Shown here: positions 1 to 10,681 of the stretch, one piece after another | How positions within the stretch are numbered: the first letter of the stretch is position 1 | Layout: every line of letters starts with the position of its first letter | Origin: Balamuthia mandrillaris | Lineage: Eukaryota; Discosea; Longamoebia; Balamuthiidae | Assembly: GCA_031835245.1 (NCBI GenBank) | Contig: JAVKOQ010000066.1 | Span: forward strand, 158,029-222,028 | Direction: 5' to 3' | DNA: 64,000 nucleotides | Position numbers and translations under genes: made by a program | Notes under the pieces: model-generated | Databases searched by the model: none | Told to the model about the DNA's origin: nothing | What the model saw: only the letters and a program-made list of their open reading frames with translations

Positions 1-378
1 CCAGCCTCGCCCTTCACTTGGCTTTCTTCTTCTTCTCTGCCAGCGGAGGGGAGCACAAACCTGCAGCACGGAACAAAAGAAGAACGTAAAGAAGAAAAAG
101 AGAAAGAACACGCAGAAGCAGAAGAAGGGAATATGGAGGTCATCATGGTGGTGCCAGAAGAAGTGAAGGAAAGACTGGAAAGGTTGCAGAGAAGATGTGA
201 CCTTTGTGAACAGCTGTTTTTAGCAGCAGAAGAGGAGGAAGAAGGAGAAGGAAGGGAAGGAATGGCAGTAATGCGAAGGTATTGGGATGAGGAAAGAGGA
301 GTGTGGTGGGAGTTGTTGTGTTGCAGTCAGAGCTGCTTCCTCCGGCCCCTTCCTGCCTCTTCCCTTGCCACCAACTAG
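1..378 (+). CDS. LRR/Cys family protein, C-terminal part (cut by window edge)
   Basis: The frame is open from base 1 to the TAG at 376-378, so the gene begins left of the window. The visible part matches the tails of the LRR proteins at 4788-6947, 39317-41146 and 41756-43099: a Pro/Ser linker, a charged stretch, a helix with VPEEVKERLERLQRRC, a Glu-rich run, then RRYWDEERGVWWELLCC and SQSCFLRPL just before the stop. The paired cysteines (CDLC, then CC and C) could bind a metal, which is inference. An ATG at 133 is internal to the aligned tail and is not the likely start. Function unknown. Confidence 0.8.
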   Translation, partial: PASPFTWLSSSSLPAEGSTNLQHGTKEERKEEKEKEHAEAEEGNMEVIMVVPEEVKERLERLQRRCDLCEQLFLAAEEEEEGEGREGMAVMRRYWDEERGVWWELLCCSQSCFLRPLPASSLATN

Positions 379-882
379 TTCTCGCAAATAGGTTTCCTAG
401 TATCGCTCTCTTCCTCTCTAGTTCTCGCAAACACAACACAAAAGAAGAACCAGACACGAAAGAAACGACAAGAACTGAAACAGACCAGAACTCAATTGCT
501 CTCAGAGTGGAATACTTTATTGTGCAAAACACAAACATATAATACAAAAAAAAAAATAACAAACAAGCATTACACCAAAGAACCAACTCTGGTTTCCGGC
601 TCGAACGTTCCAGTGTTTTGCTCTTTAGCGCCAGTATGCGAAGAGTGGTCCGAGACGACGAGGATCGGTCACTCTTCCGTGGATCTCACCTCACAATTGC
701 GATGCTGCCCTCTGTCGACGCGTCGGTTACGTCAATTAGGCGAACCATTTCTCCGTTATAGGTGGGGTGACCTCCCCATCAACAATACGTACCACACCTT
801 CCAATCTTTCTGCTTTCTTGGTCTCCGTTCGTGTCTTTATTTTCTCCCTGTTTGCTGTTACTTACTCTCCTACAAACCGAAC
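379..882. other. Intergenic region upstream of ELO gene
   Basis: About 500 bases between the LRR/Cys stop and the elongase ATG. No exon, tRNA or strong repeat was recognised. It must contain the elongase promoter and 5' UTR, but no convincing TATA element was picked out. Confidence 0.4.
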
Positions 883-2384
883 ATGCAAGACACCAACGCC
901 ACTATCGTTGCCCCGGCTTCCTCGATGGACTATCTTAGTCTGGGCGAGTGGAGCTGGGAGTTGGACTTCGCGCGGACGGACTGGACGCTCCTGTGGGAGC
1001 CGGACCGTTGGCGGTGGGAGGTCAATGTGACGCCTTTGTCGCAGCCAGCACTGCCGTTTTATGCGGTGTTGCTATACTTGCTTTCTCTTGTTGCTCTCAA
1101 GGTAGTTTTTTCTTTGCTTTCTCACTTTGTCGCTTCTATCTTTCTTCTTGTCGTTTCTTTCTTTCTTTCTTTCGTTCTTTCTTGTTGTTGCCTTCTTTTT
1201 GGAACGGCACTAACAACCAACAACAAAGAGTTTCATGGCCAACCGCAAAGCGTATGACTTGAAGTACGTCTCTGCCTTTCACAACCTCTTTCTGTGCGCC
1301 TGGTCTTTGGTCATGGCCTTGGGAACCATATACTATGCCGCCATTCGTGCTTGGGTATTTTGTTTTCTCTCTTTGTCTCTGCGTCCATGAACTCGTCGAT
1401 GCTCCTGCTTCCATTCTTTCTCTCTTTGCTCTCGCTATCATTAAGCAAAATATCTTGTCGTTTAAACAGAGCAACAGAGAGACCAATCCATGGCAACTAG
1501 TCTGTGAGACGGAGCCGAACAGTTTTCAAGGCCCGATCTATTACTTTGGCTACCTCTACTACATCTCCAAATACTACGAGCTCCTCGACTCCGTCATCAT
1601 CCTTTTGAAAAAGGTTTGTCATGAGAGGTTCTGTCTTCTGTGTTCAGTCTCTTTCTTAGCTCACGGTTTTCCTGTAAACACAAAACAGAAACCGCTTATT
1701 TTCTTGCACGTGTATCACCATGCTGGGATGGTCGTCTTGTGTCGACTGTGGATGCAATCCGGGCACCCCATTGGATTGTGAGTTCTCATCCTCTTCAATC
1801 TTTCCTTCTTTATAACGGAGAAGAAGCGAAGCAGCTGCTTCTTTACTCCCTTTCTCTCTTTTCTCACCTTCCTCGTCGTATGACAGCTGGACAGTTATCG
1901 CCAACAGCTTGATTCACGTGTGGATGTATTACTTCTACTTTCTTGCTGCCTTGGGGCAAAACGTGTGGTGGAAGGTATCGCCGTCTTCCTTCAGCTTCTC
2001 TTATTGCCTCTCTGATCCTCTGTTTCCGCTTCTATCTTACGTCCCGCTCTGCCATTCTCTTTTCAATGCAAAACCAAACAGAAATACTTAACAATAGGAC
2101 AAATGATTCAATTCGCAGGGCTCTTCTGTGTTTGCCTCTTACACTTCACCAAGAGCTTCGGTCAGAACTTTGCCCTCCAACCGGCAGCCGACAACGCGTT
2201 CTTGCCTTTTGCTTTCACCTACGAAAAAGGATGCGTCGGGGATGAGTTCGCCATGTTCATATGCGTCTTCTTTGACGCCTCGCTCTTCCTTTTGTTCAAC
2301 CAGTTTTTCCAAAGAAGCTACACCCACCGAGAGGCCGACACGAATCCCTCGTCACCCACCGCAGAGTGTAAAAAGAACCGCTAA
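883..2384 (+). CDS. ELO-family very-long-chain fatty acid elongase (3-ketoacyl-CoA synthase)
   Basis: Six exons join in frame to about 322 residues: 883-1101, 1229-1354, 1470-1613, 1689-1777, 1887-1974, 2082-2384. The protein carries the ELO histidine box HVYHH (about residues 170-174), preceded by YELLDSVIILLKK and followed by the membrane stretch IHVWMYYFYFLAALG and the conserved WWKKYLT...QMIQF segment that spans the last junction. Length and multi-spanning hydrophobicity fit the family. ELO enzymes condense acyl-CoA with malonyl-CoA in the ER membrane; substrate chain length cannot be read here. ATG 883 is the only in-frame start giving a typical N terminus. The tail is short and Ser/Lys-containing without a clear KKXX signal. 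Confidence 0.93.
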
Positions 2385-3076
2385 TGAACAAAGCGGTGAC
2401 GAATGAGCGCGTAGGCGAATTGCTTTTTATGTTTTCAAAAGGAATAACATGAGGAGAGTGAAGAAAGTAGAAGGTTCATTCGAAGAGCATAGCGCGACCA
2501 GGTGTGCTCCCTTGGAGCGTCGACTACCGAACATACCGAGGTTGCGTTTTTCCTTTCGCCGGTTTGACGGCTTCAAACCTCTTCGATCGCAAGGCTAATT
2601 TCATGCGGACAACCCTTAAAAAGGGCACGCGAGACGCGTAAAGGTGACGGAAGATACGGCGAATAGGACCGTTTCGATATGGTCAAATGGTAATTTGTGA
2701 TATGATCTGTGCAACACGTTCAATCTCCGTCGTAGAGATCGTTTTGCTGCACTCCAATTGGATGAGAAAGGGAGAATGCATCGGGTGATTGGTGGAGATG
2801 CATCATTCGAATTCGCTTTTTAAAGAAAAGTTGGTGACTCCGGCGCAACGTGCAATGCCTTTGAGTTTGTTTCCATGTTAGGTCCGCTGGGGAGCAAGGC
2901 TATTCCGCCCTTTTCAACTCCCCGGTCGGCATCATGTTTTCCGCTTCTCCTGCAAGCAAACATTCCAGATCGTTCACTCGCTTTTAGCTTTGTGTTTTCA
3001 TTCGCAGCTGCGGCAGAGTGTTTGTTGGTTTTTTTTTTTTTGAGTTTAGTTGCAAGAGTCTAAAACAAAACACAGC
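2385..3076. other. Intergenic region between ELO and GATA genes
   Basis: About 690 bases with no recognisable exon or RNA gene. A small imperfect palindrome around ATGCATC lies near 2775-2812. It probably holds the elongase 3' UTR and the GATA-gene promoter. Confidence 0.4.
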
Positions 3077-4401
3077 ATGCAAGGAAATGACAGTGTTGAC
3101 GGAGGTGCTCCTTTCAGTTCGCTATGGCAACCAGTTACCCTCTTTCTTATCAATTGTTCTATATCATTCATCTTTCTCTTTCCATTATTCTCTCTGTCTC
3201 TCTCTCCTCTCCTCTCCTCTTTTCTCCTCTCCTCTCCTCTCCTCTCCTCTCCTCTCCTCTCCTCTCCTCTCCTCTCCTCTCCTCTCTCTCCTCTCTCTCC
3301 TCTCTCTCCTCTCTCTCCTCTCCTCTCCTCTCCTCTCCTCTCCTCTCCTCTCCTCCTCCTCTCCTCTCCTCTCCTCTCCTCTCCTCTCCTCTCCTCTCCT
3401 CTCCTCTCCTCTCCTCTCCTCTCCTCTCCCTCTCCTCTCCTCTCCCTCTCCTCTCCTCTCCTCTCCTCTCCTCTCCTCTCCTCTCCTCTCCTCTCCTCTC
3501 CTCTCTTTCCCGTTCTGATTCACCGTCCCCCTTTATTAAAGGTCATCAACAGTTGTGACTATTTGAGAACAGTAGCCCACAAAGCTTCCACGTCCGGTCT
3601 GCCGCTGGACCGGGAGGACATGGTGCAGGCCCAGATGGCCGCTCTCTACCTTCGTCATGCTCTCCTGCAACTTGCTTCTTCTCATAACAATCCCCAAGCT
3701 TCAGCAATGTCTTATCTAAGGGGTAGTTATTCTCGTCCCCCTTCTTCTTCATCCTCCTCTTGTGTTTTATCTTCTTCTCCTGCGCGTGCTACGGCTACCC
3801 AATCTACAGGAGGGTCAACACAAAAAATGGTTGCAGAAAGCCCATCAACCGAAGAAGAAAAAGAGGAGGGAGAAGACACCGAAGTTATTGAGGCAGAAAA
3901 CATAAGCCCCTGGAATTGTTTCCACAAAAAGGACCATGAGAACATACAAACAGCAAAACAAACAAAAGCAAGCAATGCAAACGATAAAACTTCAAAGGCG
4001 CTTTCAGTGATGACAACCTTTCGACCGTACCAATGTGCTTGGTGTCACGAGGTATCGACCCCTGAATGGCGGAAAGGACCAAAGAAAGAAAGGTATTTGT
4101 TGTTCATTTGTCTGGTAACGTTGGTTTTTGACTCTCTCCATTTTTTGCCGCTGTTTTTTTGTCTTTGCAAAAAAGGTTGTGCAACAGATGCGGACTGAAA
4201 TGGAGGCGAGTGGTGAAACGACAACAGAGAAAGCAACGATGCAGACTGAGAGAAAGCACAATAAAACAAACAAGAACAGCCCCTCCATCACGGCTGAAGG
4301 AACAAGAGGAGGGACAGAAACAAGAAGTGGAAGAAGAAGGCAAGGAGCGAGAATGGGCCGCCATTCGAAGCAAAAGCAGCATCCGAGCCATTTTGAATTG
4401 A
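3077..4401 (+). CDS. GATA-type zinc finger protein
   Basis: The last intron is clear: exon to 4092, intron 4093-4175, exon 4176-4401. The junction rebuilds a C-x2-C...C-x2-C finger: CAWCHEVSTPEWRKGP, then LCNRCGLKW, followed by basic residues (RRVVKRQQRKQR). TPEWR.GP and LCN.CG are GATA hallmarks, so DNA binding is expected. Upstream, 3542-4092 reads VINSCDYLRTVAHK and a Ser/Glu-rich linker. The start is less sure: ATG 3077 gives a 19-codon first exon ending at 3133 (donor GTTACC), and an intron holding the TCTCC repeat joins it in phase to 3542. That model gives 277 residues. Reading straight through the repeat also stays open but would add a long Ser/Leu/Pro repeat. Confidence 0.8.
3198..3508. 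repeat. (TCTCC)n pentanucleotide satellite, about 310 bases
   Basis: Nearly uninterrupted TCTCC units with occasional TC or C slips. It lies within the proposed first intron of the GATA gene at 3077-4401. All six frames stay largely open through it only because of its composition. Confidence 0.9.
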
Positions 4402-4455
4402 TGCAAAAAAAAAAAAAATAGAATGTTCAATTTTTGTTACAAAATATTTCAAAAG

Positions 4456-4561
4456 TTCGAAAATAGTTCAAAATTATTGATTTTTCCCACTTCCATTGCA
4501 ATTTTTCTGGCCTCAAGGGCTTGGAAGCGGGAAAAATCAATAATTTTGAATTATTTTCGAA
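4456..4561. repeat. Near-perfect 39-base inverted repeat with short loop
   Basis: Left arm 4456-4494 begins TTCGAAAATAGTTCAAAATT; right arm 4523-4561 is its reverse complement with only two differences. The loop is about 28 bases. It sits between the GATA stop and the LRR start. It could be a small foldback element or a 3' hairpin; no target-site duplication was obvious. Confidence 0.75.
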
Positions 4562-4787
4562 GCCTGTTAATCGACAGAACGCTTGCCTCACTACCCACAT
4601 AACGAGGAAACGAACACAACAACACGAAACCACGAAACCACCGCAAGGACCAACAACAACAACAACCTTTTATACCAGTATTATCTTTTAAAAGTTTCAG
4701 ACTACAACGCACACTTTTCCCATATACCTCTTTTACTCTGCCAACAAAGCTTTGAGGTTTTTTCGACCCATATTTTTTTCGTTTGGA

Positions 4788-6947
4788 ATGGAGCCACTGG
4801 CAGGCAAGGAAGAGGAGGCGGAGGAGGAAAGCCAAGCCCTGCCCGCCCTGCTCCAACCCTTTGCACACTCCACCGCCTGCGACCTCTCCTGCAAGGGTTT
4901 GACCTTTTTGCCGAGGGAGTTTGGCCAGCTCAAAGCTCTCACCCATTGCGACCTCGTCTGCAACGAGCTGACCTCCTTGCCGAGGGAGTTTGGCCAGCTC
5001 TCCGCCCTCACCGAGTGCGACCTCTGCAGCAACCACCTTACGTCCTTGCCGAGGGAGTTTGGCCAGCTCAAAGCTCTCACTAAGTGCATCCTCACCGGGA
5101 ACAAGCTGAGCCCTTTGCCGAAGGAGTTTGGCCAGCTCTCCGCTCTCGCTGAGTGCCACCTCTCCAGCAACAAGCTGAGCTCCTTGCCGAGGGAGTTTGG
5201 CCAGCTCTCCGCTCTCACTGACTGCGACCTCCACAACAATAAGCTGAGCTGCTTGCCGAGGGAGTTTGGACAACTCTCCGCTCTCATCCGCTGCGACCTC
5301 TCCCACAACAAGCTGAGGTCCTTGCCGAGGGAGTTTGGCCAACTCTCCGCTCTCTCCAGCTGCAGCCTCTCCGACAACAAGCTGAGCTCCTTGCCGAGGG
5401 AGTTTGGCCTGCTCTCTGCTCTCACCCACTGCGACCTCTACGACAACGAGCTGAGGTCCTTGCCGAGGGAGTTTGGCCGACTCACCGCTCTCGCCCACTG
5501 CGATCTCTACAGCAACAAGCTGAGGTCCTTGCCGCAAGAGTTTGGCCATCTCTCCGCTCTCACTAAGTGCATCCTCTACGACAACAAGCTGAGCTGCTTG
5601 CCGAGGGAGTTTGGCCAGCTCACCGCTCTCACAAACTGCAACCTCTCCCACAACAAGCTGAGGTCCTTGCCGAGGGAGTTTGGCCAGCTCTCCGCTCTCA
5701 CTCAGTGCAACTTCTACAACAACAAGCTGAGGTCCTTGCCGAGGAAGTTTGGCCAGCTCTCTGCTCTCTCCCGCTGCGACCTCGCAATCAACGAGCTGAG
5801 GTCCTTGCCGAGGGAGTTTGGCCTGCTCACCGCTCTCACCCAGTGCGACCTCTCCCACAACAAGCTGGGCTCCTTGCCGAGGGAGTTTGGCCGACTCACC
5901 GCTCTCACCTACTGCGATCTCTACAGCAACCAGCTGACCACCTTGCCGAGGGAGTTTGGCCAGCTCTCCGCTCTCACCCAGTGCGACCTCTCCCACAACA
6001 AGCTGACGTCCTTGCCGAGGGAGTTTGGCCAGCTCTCCGCTCTCACCTACTGCAAGCTCTCCTACAACCAGCTGAGGTACTTGCCGAGGGAGTTTGGCCT
6101 GCTCTCCGCTCTCACCTACTGCTACCTCTCCAACAACGAGCTGAGGTCCTTGCCGAGGGAGTTTGGCCAGCTCTCCGCTCTTACCCACTGCTACCTCTCC
6201 AACAACGAGCTGACCTGCTTGCCGGGGGAGTTTGGTCAGCTCAAAGCTCTCATCCACTACAGCCTGGAGGAGAACCCCTTGGCAGCACTGCCTTGCTCCA
6301 TGGTTCGTCTTCTTCCAAAAATGTGCACGCACCGTCCTCCACCGTTTCTCCAGCAAGAAGCACTTCTCGAACAAACGGAAGAGAATTACAAAGAGCAAGA
6401 GGAAGAGAAGAAGGAGAAGCAAAAGAAAAGAGCGAAGCCCAACCAGTCACCGTCCATGAGGAACAGGCACGCCACTGTGAAAAGCTTGTGGCACTTGAGC
6501 GGGGAGGTGGCGCTGAGGAACAGGTTGTCTGCTGGTCTGTTGAGTTCTGTTCCGGACCTTCCCTTCACTTGGCTTGTTTCTTCTGGTTTTTCTCTTCCTT
6601 CTCCTGCTTCTTCGTTTGCTTCTCTACGGAATGCAGACCAAGAAACGAGAGGAACAAAGGAAGAACAACTAAAAGAGGAAGAAATCGTGGAAGGTGCAGA
6701 AGTGGTGCTGCCAGAAGAAGTGAAGGACAAATTGGAAAGGTTGCAGAGAAGGTGTGATGTTTGTGAGTGTCTTTTCTTAGAAGCAGAAGCGGAGGAGGAG
6801 GAAGAAGAAGGAGACGGAGGAGGGGAAGGAAGGGAAGTGGTGAGAAGGTATTGGGACGAGGAAAGAGGAGTGTGGTGGGAGTTGTTGTGTTGCAGCCAGC
6901 GCTGCTTCCTCCGGCCCCTTGCTGGACGTTCTATTGCCATAAAGTAG
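4788..6947 (+). CDS. LRR/Cys family protein with 20 near-identical 23-residue LRRs
   Basis: Single exon, 719 residues. After MEPLAGKEEE and LLQPFAH come 20 full repeats of the pattern CDLxxNxLxSLPREFGQLSALT, each 69 bases, and one degenerate capping repeat (YSLEENPLAALP). The consensus is close to bacterial, plant and SHOC2-type cytoplasmic LRRs. Then follow a Lys/Glu coiled segment, HATVKSLWHLSGE, a Pro/Ser linker, and the family tail with CDVC and WWELLCCSQRC. No signal peptide or membrane segment is seen, so it is probably intracellular. ATG 4788 is chosen because the other family members start at the same MEP(L/Q)AGKE. Repeats differ mainly at the xx positions on the predicted concave face. 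Function unknown; ligand binding or innate sensing is only a guess. Confidence 0.9.
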   Translation: MEPLAGKEEEAEEESQALPALLQPFAHSTACDLSCKGLTFLPREFGQLKALTHCDLVCNELTSLPREFGQLSALTECDLCSNHLTSLPREFGQLKALTKCILTGNKLSPLPKEFGQLSALAECHLSSNKLSSLPREFGQLSALTDCDLHNNKLSCLPREFGQLSALIRCDLSHNKLRSLPREFGQLSALSSCSLSDNKLSSLPREFGLLSALTHCDLYDNELRSLPREFGRLTALAHCDLYSNKLRSLPQEFGHLSALTKCILYDNKLSCLPREFGQLTALTNCNLSHNKLRSLPREFGQLSALTQCNFYNNKLRSLPRKFGQLSALSRCDLAINELRSLPREFGLLTALTQCDLSHNKLGSLPREFGRLTALTYCDLYSNQLTTLPREFGQLSALTQCDLSHNKLTSLPREFGQLSALTYCKLSYNQLRYLPREFGLLSALTYCYLSNNELRSLPREFGQLSALTHCYLSNNELTCLPGEFGQLKALIHYSLEENPLAALPCSMVRLLPKMCTHRPPPFLQQEALLEQTEENYKEQEEEKKEKQKKRAKPNQSPSMRNRHATVKSLWHLSGEVALRNRLSAGLLSSVPDLPFTWLVSSGFSLPSPASSFASLRNADQETRGTKEEQLKEEEIVEGAEVVLPEEVKDKLERLQRRCDVCECLFLEAEAEEEEEEGDGGGEGREVVRRYWDEERGVWWELLCCSQRCFLRPLAGRSIAIK

Positions 6948-7318
6948 TTCTTTTTCATTTCGTGTTTCTTTTTTCATTGTTTTAGGGTAAAATGAAGGCA
7001 GCAATACTAATGCTGAAGTTCTACTAATTGCTTAGCTGAGGTAAGAGAGAAACGACGCAAGAGAACAAGAAACAAGGAGAAAGGAAATGTTAAATATAAG
7101 TATTTGCAAATAAGAGTGACATGCTATGGCGACCCAGTCTAGAACTGAGGACCTAGTTGATATCGCTATTTGCGGTGTAGGGCAAGTATTGGATCTAAAA
7201 GTATTTGTAAGAGTGAATAGTTAGAAAAACTCGTTTCTTTGCTCTTCTTTTCTCTCTCTTGCTCTTCTGTTTGATTTTAAAAGACAGAGCGAGAGAGAGA
7301 GACAGAGAGAGAGCGAGA

Positions 7319-7350
<32 letters not shown>

Positions 7351-7468
7351 AAGAGAGACAGAGAGACAGAGATGGAGAGACGGAGAGACAGTGACAGAGA
7401 CAGAGATGGAGACGAAGATGAAGAGAGGTGGTACCATTAATAGATCTGTCCGTGGAGCATCAAATTAT
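6948..7468. other. Intergenic region with GA-rich microsatellite
   Basis: Between convergent genes (LRR/Cys and TXNDC17-like). Contains a (GA)n-rich tract at about 7284-7400 with CAGAGA interruptions. No gene recognised. Confidence 0.5.
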
Positions 7469-8410
7469 TTAGTTTGAAGATGTCAACTTGAGGAGGTTGT
7501 CCGCTTCAAAGCATTCGTCTTCTACTAATCTGCCTTTTGGTCCTTCCTGCAATATTTTATAAGATGTTAAAGCAAGAAGAACAAGGAGAAGAAGAAAAAG
7601 AAGAAGAAAAAAGAAGAAGAAGAACAAGAACAAGAAGAAGAAGAAGAAGAAGAAGAAGAAGAAGAAGAAGAAGAAGAAGAACAAGAAGAAGAAGAAGAAG
7701 AACAAGAACAAGAACAAGAAGAAGAAGAAGAAGAACAAGAACAAGAACAAGAACAAGAACAAGAACAAGAACAAGAACAAGAACAAGAACAAGAACAAGA
7801 ACAAGAAGCACATAAGACGACAACAACAAAAAAAAAACAAGTAGAGGAATAACAAGAAGAACAAGAAGAACGAAGGCAATGACGATGATGACAAAGAAAA
7901 GAAAAAAAAAAACAGAAGCAGAAAAAGAGAAGGGATGGGTGCCTTTGTCCATTTGATAACAGTAGGGACGGCTTTCAGTTGAATGAGCGGGTGTGTTCGA
8001 TACACATGATCCGCTGCTCTATACCTAAGCAGAGAAAAAAATAAAGAGAAAAATATATGCACAGAACACAGAGAAAAAAAAATAAAGCTGGAAATAACAT
8101 ACACAGCACGTTCACCAGACGGACATTCCAACAGAACAGCTTCCGGGTCGTGCTCGCTCAGAGTCTTTCTTATGATCGGATCGCCTTGTACACAATCAGG
8201 GCACCACTGCACGAACACCAAAAAAAAAAACGATTGTGTAAAACAATGATAGTAATGGCATCAACAACAGTCACACGGTACGCTTTTGCCGGTGTCTGCT
8301 TGCAAGTTTCCAAAGAAGTAGGCGTAGACGGTGTTCACCCCGTCGGTGGCCAACAGCCGCTCCACCGTCTCTTCGAAGCGCTCAAACTCTCGCACTGCTT
8401 CCGCTCTCAT
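7469..8410 (-). CDS. TXNDC17-like thioredoxin-domain protein
   Basis: Four exons on the minus strand: 8410-8282, 8206-8103, 8024-7943, 7546-7469, total 130 residues (family about 123). Exon 1 ends VYAYFFGNLQADTGKS and exon 2 starts WCPDC, the active-site motif of this family (about residues 44-48). The cis-Pro segment KAVPTVIKW and the tail RLVEDECFEADNLLKL also match TXNDC17. These proteins are cytosolic disulfide reductases related to thioredoxin. The third intron, 7942-7547, begins GC instead of GT (aag|GCACCC) and is filled with TTCTTG/TTCTTC repeats; using it aligns the protein with no gap. The ATG at 8410 has an in-frame stop just upstream. Confidence 0.9.
7605..7812. repeat. (GAAGAA)n and (AAGAAC)n tract inside an intron
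   Basis: About 200 bases of GAA triplets grading into AAGAAC hexamers. It lies wholly within the third intron of the TXNDC17-like gene and makes spurious Arg-, Leu- and Phe-rich reading frames. Confidence 0.9.
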
Positions 8411-9000
8411 CTCTCTCTGCTACTTCGTTTTTTCTTTGTTTATCCTTTTGAATTCCATTGGAAGATTGAAAAATGTTGTCGACGATCGTCCATAACGATC
8501 TTTCCATCCCATAATCCTAGTCTCGCTTTGTCCTCCTTATAAATAACCAGAAAAAAATTCTTTGAACTCAATAGGAAGCCTTTTCTCCGCATGGGACTGA
8601 CCAACGGCCAAAAAACCGTGGGTCAGGGTGCACCACGGATCGCTCAAAATAAATGGCGGTGCATTGGGATGTCGATCAGAGAAAAGCAGAACAAACGCAA
8701 AGACAACAGCGCATGGTGGGTGTGCGGTGGGATGCCTTACTCTGAACAACCCCACAATTCCATACGCGACAAACACTCTCTTACCCAACCAAAAAAAAAA
8801 AACAATTCACTCAACTTGGTTTACAGCATAAAGCGGTGATGTTCTCCTCTTTCTGCTTGAACAGCATTACTGCCATTGTGATCACATTATTGTTGGGAGG
8901 GAGAAGCCAAAAACAAGGAACGGAAGTTAGTTTTTGAAAGATGTTGTGTGTAGAATAATTATTACAGCTATGATGAGAGAACTCGCTATGTACAGCACGA
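8411..9000. other. Intergenic region
   Basis: About 590 bases between two minus-strand genes. It holds the TXNDC17-like promoter and the 3' UTR of the VWA gene. Short open frames occur, but none has recognisable similarity or splice structure. Confidence 0.4.
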
Positions 9001-10681
9001 TCAATCGTCATTGTTGGCCAGGTACTCTTGCTCGTAGCAAACGGAACGTCTCTTCTTCATGTAGGCCCTGTGGTGCGCCTTCTTCTTGTTGGCCGCGCTG
9101 GCACCTTCTCTGTGAAGATCCGCCAAGGCTGATTCCGCCTGGGCCAGCAATTTTGAGACGTTGGACTTGCCGCCCTCGTCCTTCTCCACCACCGACTTGA
9201 GTATGGCCTGCAGTGACACGTCAATGATGTGTGAGATGAAAATGACCACTCAGTAATGAAGCGTGCAGGAAAGGTACAATTTCTTTCTCAGTCTCGGCGA
9301 TAGCTTCCTTGGTCTTGCCATGCTGGATGAGGTCGATGACGTTAGAGTCGATCTCTCCAGTCTGCTTTACGGCCACCTCTACCAGGACATGGTTGTTCTG
9401 GTGCTTGTCCACGTCCTCTTCATTATCGGTGAACTGCAAGCTCAGCGCTCCCCGAATTACCACCGTGTTGGCTGTACCACGAGACCAGCCATGTCAGACA
9501 GAAGAATTCACTTCGCATGAATGTAATCAGTAGGATAAGCGTACAAGAGAGGGTCTCACTGGCGTTGGAGGCGGGTCGATATTCGAGCTCCCACTTGAGA
9601 ACCTCACCGCTTGGCTGCGCTGATGGAGTGACCTGGAGCTCGCACACCACAGCACGGCGGTCCTCCTGCTTGAGGTCGTCGAACTTGAACGGCTTGATGA
9701 GATCGTCGTGCGAGTATATCTTGGTCACCGTGGAGCCGTTGAGCCCACGAATGCGGAGCAGACCGTCCGTACCGACCAGCTTGAACAGACCCTTGAGCGC
9801 AAAGTCGACAAAGCGAGGGATGGCGTCGCTGCCCTCGATGAAGAAGTACGCGCCGCTTCCGTGCTCGGCGATGTTCTTCATCAGATCCTCGTCGAAGTCC
9901 GAGCCCAGACCGAATGCGCTTACCTTGATATCCATCTCGGTATAGATATTCTGTAGATGACCACAGCATCGATTGATATCAGCCATCCAGTCATGCGCTG
10001 CACCAACCTCTGCACAGGAGTGAAGAACCCCAGACACCAAACACAACGATACTCACCTTGGAGATGAAGGTGTAGATCTCTCGCTTATCGGTGATGCCTT
10101 CGTTGACGAGCCCGTCCGAGAAGAGGAAGATGCGGTTGGTGTAGCCAGACTTGGAGAACTCCTTTACCACGCTAGCGCCCTGGCTCAGGCCGGCGTGCAT
10201 GTTGGTGCAGCCCTCGGTTCTCACGCCGTCGACCTTCTTGAGGAGGACCTCCCGCTGCTGGTAGTCCCCAACGCTGGCGTTGGAGAAGAGGGTCTCCACC
10301 TGGGAGCCGTAGAGCACCAGGTGCAGGATGTCCTCAGCGCCCAGGGCCTCGATCACCTTCTTGATGGCCTTTTTCGCGTTCTCGAGCTTGTGCAGGCTGT
10401 CCATCGACCCGCTGCGGTCGAGCACGACGCACAAGTTGATGGGCGGACGCTTCGTCTCCTCCTTCTCCTCGACTCTGCCTGCACATTCAGTCAGCTACAG
10501 ACTCCCCACCCAGCCCCAAGAAGCGGAACCAAAAGAGTGAAAGGAGGGTTTACGTGCCCGTGTTGACGCTGAAGAGAACCTGAACGTTGTTGACCACGCC
10601 ACGCAGGGCATGCGTGCTGGACGGCTCTACCACCACCTGGCAGAGCTCGTTCGGCGTGCTGGCTGTGCGCGTAGCTTCCAT
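9001..10681 (-). CDS. von Willebrand factor A (VWA) domain protein
   Basis: Five exons: 10681-10554, 10474-10057, 9950-9560, 9471-9278, 9207-9001, total about 445 residues. Exon 2 holds the VWA fold with a complete MIDAS start, DRSGSM (D62-x-S64-x-S66), then GCTNMHAGL and IFLFSDGLVNEG. Exon 3 continues with VSAFGLGSDFDEDLMK. The C-terminal half is the beta-rich and helical region typical of protist and bacterial stand-alone VWA proteins, ending in a basic segment (MKKRRSVCYEQEYLANN). No signal peptide is seen, so it is likely cytosolic. The MIDAS implies Mg2+-dependent ligand binding; the partner is unknown. Shared upstream region with the F-box gene on the plus strand. Confidence 0.9.

Noticed and set aside
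3050-3560. Ser/Leu/Pro repeat protein encoded by the TCTCC tract
   Set aside because: All frames are open there because of composition. The tract fits an intron of the GATA gene, flanked by in-phase splice sites.
4551-6422. A 623-codon minus-strand open frame across the LRR gene
   Set aside because: The 69-base unit is a multiple of three, so one open antisense unit stays open throughout. The same effect gives long antisense frames at 39353-41173 and 42272-43126. The sense frame has a real LRR fold and family tail.
7537-7815. Arg-rich and Leu-rich frames in the GAA/AAGAAC tract, and similar ones at 22625-23082 and 41183-41632
   Set aside because: Pure microsatellite translation; the first two lie inside introns of better-supported genes and the third is an expanded Trm9 remnant.
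8537-8788. Minus-strand 83-codon frame between TXNDC17-like and VWA genes
   Set aside because: No recognisable motif, no splice continuation, and it falls in ordinary intergenic sequence.
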